From: Anaeromyxobacter dehalogenans 2CP-C
Lineage (GTDB): Bacteria > Myxococcota > Myxococcia > Myxococcales > Anaeromyxobacteraceae
Assembly: GCF_000013385.1 (NCBI RefSeq)
Contig: NC_007760.1
Span: 3,694,001-3,758,000, forward strand
Reading direction: 5' to 3'
DNA: 64,000 nucleotides
In this document: positions 17,123 to 25,121 of the stretch, piece by piece
Layout of the letters: the number at the start of each line of letters is the position of its first letter
Numbering within the stretch: the first letter of the stretch is position 1
Position numbers and translations under genes: made by a program
Notes under the pieces: model-generated
The model's database searches: none
What the model was told of the DNA's origin: nothing
What the model saw: the letters and a program-made list of their open reading frames with translations, nothing else

Positions 17123-18421
17123 TTACAGATCCGCCAGTTCCTCCTCCAGTTCCAGCACGTCCTTCACGGTCCTCCACGACACGTAGTGCCCGTGCGACAA
17201 CGCGTTTCGCAGGAGCATCAGCCGAGTCTCCGGCGACTCGCGGCCGCCCAGCTCCGGCGCCGCCCTGAGCACCTCACCGAGGGAGGCGAAACACCAAGCG
17301 TCGTGCGGGGTCGCCGGGCAGCCAGCGGGGTAGTACGTGCACTCCCGCAGGCTACCCTGCTTGAAGCGTTGAAGAAGCCCGGGAGCATCGCTCAGTCGTC
17401 CTTCGAGCTCGCCGTGCTTTCGCCATAGCGATGCCACCAAGGTGGACTCCAAGTCGAAGCAGCGACGCAACGCCTCGTTCGCCAGAGGACCGTTCACCAT
17501 CGCCGCACGGAGGACGTGGCGGGCAGCATGGCCGGGCTCGGCGTGCAGAAGCGCACGCGCAAGCCAGGGCGCTGGCCGGGACCGCCTCTCTCCCACGGGT
17601 CGCCAGAGCAGCCCGGCGTTCCTCAGCGAGGCGTCGAGCCCCGCGGCCGAACTGGAGCTGGCGGCCGGCTCTCCGAGCAGGTGCGTCGCCATGGAGCGGA
17701 GAGCATCGGCTTCGACCCCGGTGATGCGGGCTGAAGCCCAGTCATTGAGCGCTGCTTCGAGGTGAGCGTCTCCAAAGAGCCCGACTCCTCCGACGACATC
17801 GTCTAGCTCCTGCGCAATCCCCAGGTCTCCGGCCGCCTCCCAGGCGAGGCGGGACGCCACGTAGGCGCGCCAAAGGCGCTCGGAGCCGCGCACGGCCTCC
17901 TGAAGCACGCCGTCGGCAAGGCAGCCGACGCTGAAGTCACGCGACTCCGAGACCGGCTCGCCGGCGTGCAGGACCACGACGCAAGCCGTGGGCCGCTCGC
18001 CGACCTTGGCGCAGTTCTCGAGGAACTCCTGAGCCTCGTCTCGGATAGTGGGCCCCTCCGTTCCAGCTCGCACCACCACGAGCCAGTACGCGGAACTGAG
18101 CATCCGGCCGGCCGCCCTGAATCGCTCGGTCTGGGTACGGGACACGGGCGTCTCGAGCGCCTCCAGGAGCATCGACTCGAAAGCCCCGCCAGCCTCGAGG
18201 AACTCGAACCTCAGGCGACTGGCATCCGGCTCGTGGGCACGCGCCTCGCGCTGCACCCCCTCGACCACGAGCCGCTCACACCCTCCCGCTGGAAGCCGCA
18301 CCAGGGCGACGCGCGTGCCGCCCTCGTCCCAGGGGCGCGACGCCATCCAGAACGACAGAAGGTGCGCCTCGCGGAAGCGCCAGCTGCCGGAGAATCCGGC
18401 CAGCGTAACTGGGACGTTCAT
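17123..18421 (-). CDS. Unknown protein in the STAND-like ATPase operon
   Basis: A 432-aa protein that I do not recognise. The first 140 residues alternate strands and helices (FSGSWRFREAHLLSFWMASR, VALVRLPAGGCERLVVEG, AYWLVVVRAGTEG). The rest is mostly helical and Leu/Ala-rich. It ends with a short acidic tail, VLELEEELADL. No catalytic motif, signal peptide or membrane segment is seen. It starts 3 nt after the 1926-aa ATPase stop, so the pair must be made together. A regulator or adaptor of the ATPase would fit. Confidence 0.75.
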   Translation of the reverse strand: MNVPVTLAGFSGSWRFREAHLLSFWMASRPWDEGGTRVALVRLPAGGCERLVVEGVQREARAHEPDASRLRFEFLEAGGAFESMLLEALETPVSRTQTERFRAAGRMLSSAYWLVVVRAGTEGPTIRDEAQEFLENCAKVGERPTACVVVLHAGEPVSESRDFSVGCLADGVLQEAVRGSERLWRAYVASRLAWEAAGDLGIAQELDDVVGGVGLFGDAHLEAALNDWASARITGVEADALRSMATHLLGEPAASSSSAAGLDASLRNAGLLWRPVGERRSRPAPWLARALLHAEPGHAARHVLRAAMVNGPLANEALRRCFDLESTLVASLWRKHGELEGRLSDAPGLLQRFKQGSLRECTYYPAGCPATPHDAWCFASLGEVLRAAPELGGRESPETRLMLLRNALSHGHYVSWRTVKDVLELEEELADL

Positions 18422-18424
18422 CGG

Positions 18425-21400
18425 TCAGGGCAGCATGGCCCGTGCGAGGCGGTACATGCGATCGTCCTTCGGCGGTACCGAGAGGCGGCGGAGTGGATCC
18501 TCGTCAATGTCGGCTCCGCCTGTCGGAGCGAGGCCGAGGGCGACCAACACCGCGACGGACACGCGGTCGCCCCGACTCGTAGGGTCAACCGCCGGCACGT
18601 TCAGTGAGGGTCTGTAGAGATCGTCCCAAAGCTCGGTGAGATCTTCACTGGGCCTCTGGGACCGGTACTCGGTAGTCACGCCGACATGGGCGAGCATGCG
18701 GAGGATCTCTCGCTCGCGGGGGGATAGCGCGATGGCCGCATCCGCGCCGGCCAGAGCAGCGGCCAGGCGCGGCTCTGCTTCAGTCGTAGCGCTGATCGCC
18801 GCCTCGAGTTTGTCGCGGCCGATCTCGATCCCGCCATCGGAAGTCCCGAGGAGGTGCCGTTCCAGTTCCGCAAGGAGAAGCGGAATTCCACTGGTCGCGT
18901 GCTGAATCCGATCGCGCCAGTCCAGCTGCTCGAAACCGAGTGCGCGGACCTTGCCGAACCACCAGTCCAGCGTCGGCCCTCCCAGCCGACCGAGCCCGAC
19001 GATCTCGAACATCTCGTCGCTCTCGAGCTGGCGGGTGTATGCCCACCGCAGGGCATCGGCTCCCCCCAGGAAGAGCGGCGCCGGCTTCTCCCTGGCTCGC
19101 TTCGCCGCGATGCGCTGGATGGCGTCCGGCGGCGCGCCCATCACGGCCACGCGTTCCCGCCCCAGCCCGCGATCCGCCTTGGTCGGTGTATGGCAGGCAT
19201 CGGGAGGAATGCCGAGCCGGTCGGCGAAGCCCCCACTGCGATGCGCCACGGCAGCAGGCCAGTGCGATCCGACCACGGCCGCTTCGATCCGTACGTGCCT
19301 ATCCGGCGGCCGGCAGGCTGCGTCCCGAAGCAGGTCGAGTACTCGTGGCGTCACCAGCGCCCTCGGTGCTTCGGCCGCGACGCCGGCACCACGCCGACGG
19401 AGTGCCGCGATGTCGGCGCGGATTGCGCCTTCCGGGTCCTCGGGCAGCAGGATCGCGAGGTGATGAGGGAACCGGAGGTGGCACGCGGGCTGACCATCCG
19501 GACCGCGCCTGATGAGCACCAGCTCCCGCGCAGCGAAGTCCTTGAGGAACCGCTGAACTTCCAGCACCTGCGCCTCGGGGGCAGCGTGAAGCCACGCCAG
19601 GTCGCGATCGATGGCTCGCAACCGCTCGGTCACCAGCTGGTCGGCCTCGGCAAGGCCGTCCCCGGGAGCATGCTGCGCGAACTCCCCTAGCAGCGCGCTG
19701 AAGACCACACGAGCGCGCGGACTATCCTGGAAGTTGTTCCGGACGACGACCCGGATCTCCTCCCTCACCGGCTCTTCGTTGAATACTGCCGCGACGTCGG
19801 CTGCGGTCACCACCACATGGTCCCGCTGACTCGGTCCGTATCGGCCCTCGAGGTGCTTGAGGAGGAGCTCGCCAAAGCGCAAGAGCACCACAGGCTGGCA
19901 TCCGCACCGGTGTGCGATGGTCGTGGCCTGGGCCGATGCATCGATTCCCATGCGGGCGAGAGGTCCAGCGATGAGCCTGGCACCCTCATCCAGCGTCAAG
20001 GGCTTCAGCCGCAGCACGTCGCCCCAGTTGGCCCAGGCTCCCTCGGCGGTGCTGGTGGCCCGGTACCCCGCGAAGACGAACCGGATGCGGGGAAGCATGG
20101 CCGCGTCGCGAAAGCTCTCTAGCTGGGTTCGCATCCGGAAGCTAAGGCAAGCCTCCCGCTCCCGATCGTACGCTTCGAGCTGTGCCTCCACGAACTTGTC
20201 GGCCTCGTCGAAGACGACGAGTAGGCTCTCGGCGGGGCGCTCGTCGACGAAGCGCTTCGCGAGCTGGACCAGTGCGTCGCCTGGGTTTCCTTCCAGTTTC
20301 AGGCCATCGACCTTGAATCCGAGCCGTTCCGCGAGCTGTTCAGCGAACCGATCGACCACGTCCAGATCGGACTCCGCCCCCACGGCCGGGACGAACAGCA
20401 CGCGCAGGGTGTTCCCGGAGGGCAGCTTCAGCCCATCGCGCGTGTCGTGCACATAGCGAAGCAACGCGCTCTTGCCGAGCTTACGGCCCGAGAAGAGACG
20501 AGAGAAGGCGGGAGTCTGGGTGAGCTGTTCCGCCTCGACCCTGCGTCCGACGTACATCTCCATCTGCACGTGCTGGCCGTCGTGCATCGCAAAGGGCGTG
20601 AAGTGGGTCGACCATGCCTGCTGCTCGAGGATGACCTCCAGCAGTGCCACCAATCCGCTCGGCCGGCGTCCCCCCAGATTCAGGATGCGGCAGAGGTCCA
20701 GGTCATCGATGATGGCCGCCGCCAGGCCCCTGCGACGGAACTCCTTGAGCGCTGCCTGCCTGCCGGCTTCCGACACCAACGGTGCCAGCACCGCGTAGAG
20801 GTTCTCCTTCCCCAGCTTGTCGACCACGCCAGCGGTGGCGTGCTCGAAGTTAGGTTGCTTGGGGTTGGTGGGAGCGACGAGGACGCAGAGATTCGAGAAC
20901 CTCCCGAGCTGCGGAAGGTAGGTGGGGTTGTACGGCTTGAGGAGCTTGCGCAACTCGATCGTCGGGATGACGTGTTCCTTCGCCTGATTCCACCGCTTCT
21001 CCGCACCCTCGATCACCTGCTCCACGAACTTGGTGCGGAGCTGGCGGTCAGGTCCCACCACGACCCCTGTGACCCCCCGCCGCCACGTCTCACACAGCTC
21101 TCCCGGCTCAGCCGAGATCGCCGCGAGTGGGTTGGCGTACCGGCTCCGGGCTTCCCTCCTCCAGGCGGTCTCGCGAAGCGCCAACTCCGTGGTCGATTCT
21201 CGGGACCCCTCCAGCAGAAGGTGCATCGCATCGCCCAGACGCCCCTCCGCCAGCGCCTGCTCGACTGTGCCCTTCTGCTCTGCTCTTGCCCGCGAGCTCA
21301 AGTACTCGAGGAGCTCCGTCTTGGAGTGGTCGGCGAACGCGCGGACCTCCCGGAGCCATGCCTGGCACAGGACAGGATCGAACTCACGGGCCGGCTGCGC

Positions 21401-24205
21401 AGCCAGCGCTTGGGCCTCCTGGAGCACGCCGCGGACTTGCTCCCGGCTGCGCGATGCAAGCTCGTCGAGCAAGCTCCACGTCTTCTTGAGCGCGTCGATC
21501 TCCTCGAAGAGCGCCACCTCATCGTCGAGGCGCGCCGTCTTCGGGACCATCGCGCCGGCGTTCGGACCAAGGCGCGACAGCAACCATCGACGGTTGGGCA
21601 CCGCGAGCAGTCGAAGGAGCTGCCTGGCCGGCGGCAATCCTTCTGCGGTCGGTGGCTCCGCCGGCGACAGGAGGATGGCGGCGGCGCGCACGGGGTCCGA
21701 GACTTCGTCCAGACTAGCCACGACAGCATCGAGCGGTGAGTTCTGCTCTAGCGTTACGCCATCCACGGCCGAGAGCAGATCGGGGCGATCCAGGAGCAGA
21801 CGGAGGGAGAGGCCCGAGGCCGATTCGATCGGCTCTCCACGCATCAGCGCGACGAGTGCCAACCGGCAGAGTTCCTCGTCGGGCGTTTCGAGCGGCCGCG
21901 CCGTCAGCTTGCGCAGAGCTTCCACCGGAATCGCATCGTGCCCGTTGCCGTGCCCCTGTCGCTGGAGCGACTCGGCAGCCTCGTTGACTCCCATTGCCAG
22001 GTCAGCGATGCGGCGCGCTGCCCTGTCCATCTTGCTGCGATCGTCCCAACGAGCGCCGGCGGCGTCCGCGATCTCCTCGTGCATTCGCACGAGTGCCCCT
22101 ATGCTACGACGCATCTCCACCGGATCCCACTGGGCACGTCCACCTTTCGACACGGGGAACAAGGCGCGCAGGGTCGGCTCGGCCTGTTCGATGAAGCGAG
22201 TCCAGGCGTCGCGGCAGTGCTTGCGCGGGAGCTTGGCGCCCGCGGCATTCCAGTGCGCAACCACTTCTCGGTGGAACTCAGCGCGGAGTTCGTCGAGACG
22301 AGCCGGCGAGTGAGCTGCGGCAGCCGCGTCGGAGGCGAGAGCGGCCTTCATTCGTGGCACCGGATCGAGCCCCATGCTCCCCAACCTGAAGAGCGCCAGG
22401 AGCGCGTTGCGGAGCGCCGAATCTCCGAAGGCCGCGGCATCGACCAGTTCCCTGGCCCGCTCCAACGTGATGGGCGTCTCTCGCGACGGCCGCACCGCCT
22501 CCAGGAAGAGCTCCATTCGCCGCCACGGCCCGCCGTCGGGGAGCACTTCCCGGAGGGACGAGGAACGGTCCGGATAGGACCCCGATGTCGGCGAGTTCGG
22601 CGCCGCCAGGAGCTCTGAAAGTGCCCTAACAGCTGGCGCTGCGCTCCGAGGCACTGCCCCCAACTCGCCCAGGGCTTGCGCGAAGATGGCGAGCTCGGCC
22701 AGCCGAAGCGGAACCATCGCCGCGCCGGCCCCCTCACGGAGCTCGTCGACGAACTCGGCATTTCTCCAGGGAACTTGCTCGCAGCGCCCGTTCGGCGAGA
22801 TCCACGAGCTGGCCGCGAACTCCGAGTAGCTTCGCAGATGGGCCGGCAACTCGGGCGCCAGTGGCGGGAGCGCCCGGTAAGCCGTAGCGGAGCCGTCCGG
22901 TCCGGCTTCGCTATTTGGAGCCGGCTCGGGCTCCGCTTTGGAGAGCACCTGCTCCGCGACCGCGTCCAGGTGCTTCTCGACCACCTGGATGGGAGGTTGC
23001 TCGCAGGGCTTCTGCAGCGCTGCCGAAGCTGCTTCCGCCTGAGCCGACGTCTGATCTGGCGGCAGTTCCTCCTGCTGCGGGTCTTCCGGCGCGACCTCAG
23101 AAGGATCGTTCGCTTCCGGTTTCGCCACCGGCGCAAGGCTAGCGCTAGGTGCGGCCGCCTCAGGTTCCCGCTCGACTGGAACCGCCGCGGGGGAGGGGTC
23201 TATCGAGGTCGACTCGCCCGCTTCCTTTCGAAATGCGGCGATCGCGTCCACCGCTTCGCGCACGGCGCGCTCAGCCGCTTCTAGAGGTGCGGCCTGCCTG
23301 CGCCGCTCCGCCATGTTCGACGGCGGCCGGGTGAGTGGCTCAGCATCGGCCAGGATCGTGGCGAGTCGCCTGATCGCGCAGGCCGCGTCGCCCTTGGCAC
23401 GCCACGGAGTGGCGGAAGCCTTCCAACCCGCTATTGCCCCTTCAACTTCGAAGAAGGCCGCCACGGATGCAGGTACCGCGTCCAGCGCGCCCAAAGCGTC
23501 CGCCAGCGCAGAGTCGGCAGCAGCGGCCTTTGCCGCGATCTCGGACTCCCGCATCCTTTCGCCGCGCATCACCTCGAGTGCTGCGACGAATTCGTCCAGC
23601 GTCGCCCATTCCGCGGCATCGCACCCGAGATTCCGTGCCTCATCGATGGTGCGGCGCCAGAGCGGAGCGAGCTTGTCGTCGGGCGTGGCCCGAATCGGCG
23701 TTGGCGGAGGAAGCGACCCAAGCACACTCAGATCGGCGTACCGCCCCCCAACCGCGCAGACGAGCAGCGTGGCCTCGCGCTGGGTGAGCGCGGTTCCATT
23801 CGCACAGAGATCTGCGACCAGCTGCTCGACCACCCCGGGCTCCCACTCGCCTACCGGCTTCGTGAGCGCGCGCGGTTCCTGTTGGATTCCTACGGCCTCG
23901 ACCAGCCGGAGGGCTTGTTCGGTTTCCTCAACGTGGAGCCCCATCCACGCCGCGGTGACAGCGACGGCGAGGCGAAGGTGGAACTGGTCGGTGCAGGCCG
24001 ACGCAACGAGAGGCACCACCTTCTGGATGGGGGCAGCGTGCGGCTTTCGGAAACCGTCGATGGCGATCGCCGCATCGATCGCTTCGTTGAGCTTCCTCTG
24101 GATTTCGATAGGAAGGTCGCGGCGTTGTCGTACCGTGACCTCGACCAGCGCCTTGAACTCAGGAGGCGGAATGCTCTTGAGAATGTCAACGACGGTTCGG
24201 CTCAT
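18425..24205 (-). CDS. Giant P-loop ATPase (STAND/AAA-like), candidate defence sensor
   Basis: A 1926-aa protein starting at the ATG at 24205, after a GGGGGACGGGGG ribosome-binding stretch. Residues 1-330 are helical. Residues about 350-470 are a Pro/Glu/Ala-rich linker, then helical regions follow to about residue 1150. An ATPase core follows: YVGRRVEAEQL, Walker A FSGRKLGKSALL near residue 1245, Walker B LLVVFDEADKFV near residue 1332, and sensor-like RIRFVFAGYRATS. The C-terminal 500 residues include winged-helix-like stretches (LSPREREILRMLAHVGVTTE). This layout is like STAND NTPases and COG1672-type ATPases used in bacterial immunity, but I cannot match the whole protein to a named system. 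It heads the cargo operon. Confidence 0.75.
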   Translation of the reverse strand: MSRTVVDILKSIPPPEFKALVEVTVRQRRDLPIEIQRKLNEAIDAAIAIDGFRKPHAAPIQKVVPLVASACTDQFHLRLAVAVTAAWMGLHVEETEQALRLVEAVGIQQEPRALTKPVGEWEPGVVEQLVADLCANGTALTQREATLLVCAVGGRYADLSVLGSLPPPTPIRATPDDKLAPLWRRTIDEARNLGCDAAEWATLDEFVAALEVMRGERMRESEIAAKAAAADSALADALGALDAVPASVAAFFEVEGAIAGWKASATPWRAKGDAACAIRRLATILADAEPLTRPPSNMAERRRQAAPLEAAERAVREAVDAIAAFRKEAGESTSIDPSPAAVPVEREPEAAAPSASLAPVAKPEANDPSEVAPEDPQQEELPPDQTSAQAEAASAALQKPCEQPPIQVVEKHLDAVAEQVLSKAEPEPAPNSEAGPDGSATAYRALPPLAPELPAHLRSYSEFAASSWISPNGRCEQVPWRNAEFVDELREGAGAAMVPLRLAELAIFAQALGELGAVPRSAAPAVRALSELLAAPNSPTSGSYPDRSSSLREVLPDGGPWRRMELFLEAVRPSRETPITLERARELVDAAAFGDSALRNALLALFRLGSMGLDPVPRMKAALASDAAAAAHSPARLDELRAEFHREVVAHWNAAGAKLPRKHCRDAWTRFIEQAEPTLRALFPVSKGGRAQWDPVEMRRSIGALVRMHEEIADAAGARWDDRSKMDRAARRIADLAMGVNEAAESLQRQGHGNGHDAIPVEALRKLTARPLETPDEELCRLALVALMRGEPIESASGLSLRLLLDRPDLLSAVDGVTLEQNSPLDAVVASLDEVSDPVRAAAILLSPAEPPTAEGLPPARQLLRLLAVPNRRWLLSRLGPNAGAMVPKTARLDDEVALFEEIDALKKTWSLLDELASRSREQVRGVLQEAQALAAQPAREFDPVLCQAWLREVRAFADHSKTELLEYLSSRARAEQKGTVEQALAEGRLGDAMHLLLEGSRESTTELALRETAWRREARSRYANPLAAISAEPGELCETWRRGVTGVVVGPDRQLRTKFVEQVIEGAEKRWNQAKEHVIPTIELRKLLKPYNPTYLPQLGRFSNLCVLVAPTNPKQPNFEHATAGVVDKLGKENLYAVLAPLVSEAGRQAALKEFRRRGLAAAIIDDLDLCRILNLGGRRPSGLVALLEVILEQQAWSTHFTPFAMHDGQHVQMEMYVGRRVEAEQLTQTPAFSRLFSGRKLGKSALLRYVHDTRDGLKLPSGNTLRVLFVPAVGAESDLDVVDRFAEQLAERLGFKVDGLKLEGNPGDALVQLAKRFVDERPAESLLVVFDEADKFVEAQLEAYDREREACLSFRMRTQLESFRDAAMLPRIRFVFAGYRATSTAEGAWANWGDVLRLKPLTLDEGARLIAGPLARMGIDASAQATTIAHRCGCQPVVLLRFGELLLKHLEGRYGPSQRDHVVVTAADVAAVFNEEPVREEIRVVVRNNFQDSPRARVVFSALLGEFAQHAPGDGLAEADQLVTERLRAIDRDLAWLHAAPEAQVLEVQRFLKDFAARELVLIRRGPDGQPACHLRFPHHLAILLPEDPEGAIRADIAALRRRGAGVAAEAPRALVTPRVLDLLRDAACRPPDRHVRIEAAVVGSHWPAAVAHRSGGFADRLGIPPDACHTPTKADRGLGRERVAVMGAPPDAIQRIAAKRAREKPAPLFLGGADALRWAYTRQLESDEMFEIVGLGRLGGPTLDWWFGKVRALGFEQLDWRDRIQHATSGIPLLLAELERHLLGTSDGGIEIGRDKLEAAISATTEAEPRLAAALAGADAAIALSPREREILRMLAHVGVTTEYRSQRPSEDLTELWDDLYRPSLNVPAVDPTSRGDRVSVAVLVALGLAPTGGADIDEDPLRRLSVPPKDDRMYRLARAMLP

Positions 24206-24463
24206 CCCCCGTCCCCCCGAGCCCGGCATCTTCGCCAGATGTCTACGCCGCTCCCGCGTATGAGGGAACATCTTAGGTCAACGTCGGACACGGCGGACCG
24301 CAGAGTGCGGCGTCGCGTGTCCCGTCGGCGGGTGACTCGCCGCTCCGGTGAAGGATCACCTCGGTTCTCCAGCTGCCTTCAGTGGGTTCGCTTATGGAAT
24401 GACGCGCGTGATCGTGCTCGCCCGCGGGCGAGGGGGCGCACCTGACACCTTCGGCAGCACGCC

Positions 24464-25108
24464 TCAGAGGACGTACCAGCCGTACCCTATCGTCACGGGC
24501 ACGAGCAGCCCGAGCCGGTTCACCCCGCCGACCACGAACTGGAGCCGGGGCATGACCGAGACGGTCCAGTGGTCCGTGAACTGCCACTCGATCCCTGCAA
24601 CCGGGGCGAGCACGAGGGAATCCGTCGCGCGGTCCCGGAGGCCGAGCCCGAAGCTGTGCTCGTTCCCGGGAACGGAGACATCGATCAGGTCGCGCCGCGT
24701 GTAGCTCACGTGCGCCCAGCCGACCTCGGCGCCCAGGTGCAGTCGCCAGACGTAGCCGTGAACGAAGCGGACGCCGGCGAGCGCACCGTATCGCTGAGTC
24801 CGCTCTGAGAGCGTCCCCCGCACCGTCCCGGTGGCACTTCCCATCTCCACGCCCGAGTGGAAGTAGTCCGCAGGCGCCTCCCAGAACCCACTGGCAGCGA
24901 GCTCGAAGCTGTTCGCGATCCCGTACCGGATCCCCGCCGTAGCGCCGGCTCCGGTTCCGAGCGTGCTCGATCCGGTTCCCTGCGATGGCGAGGCAGCGAC
25001 GGCTGAGACCGCGGGGCCGAGCTCGAGCGTGAGCGCACTGCGGTCGGCCGCGGCCAGCGTGGGCGCGAGACCGAGTGCAGCGGCGACGATGACGGCCCGA
25101 ATGCCCAA
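24464..25108 (-). CDS. Outer-membrane beta-barrel protein at the end of the T4SS operon
   Basis: A 214-aa protein with a clear signal peptide (MGIRAVIVAAALGLAPTLAA, cleaved about residue 21). A pattern of alternating amphipathic strands follows to a C-terminus ending in an aromatic-rich strand (VTIGYGWYVL), typical of small outer-membrane barrels. It starts 13 nt after the kinase-VirB10 stop and is the last gene of the T4SS operon. A 16-bp palindrome, CTCGCCCGCGGGCGAG, lies about 30 nt past its stop but has no T-run. It may help the secretion channel cross the outer membrane. No family name is claimed. Confidence 0.78.
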   Translation of the reverse strand: MGIRAVIVAAALGLAPTLAAADRSALTLELGPAVSAVAASPSQGTGSSTLGTGAGATAGIRYGIANSFELAASGFWEAPADYFHSGVEMGSATGTVRGTLSERTQRYGALAGVRFVHGYVWRLHLGAEVGWAHVSYTRRDLIDVSVPGNEHSFGLGLRDRATDSLVLAPVAGIEWQFTDHWTVSVMPRLQFVVGGVNRLGLLVPVTIGYGWYVL

Positions 25109-25121
25109 CCTTGGACCCCGT

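Noticed and set aside
24417-24432. 16-bp palindrome after the outer-membrane protein gene as a terminator
   Set aside because: Arms meet without a loop and there is no T-run; not enough to call a terminator.
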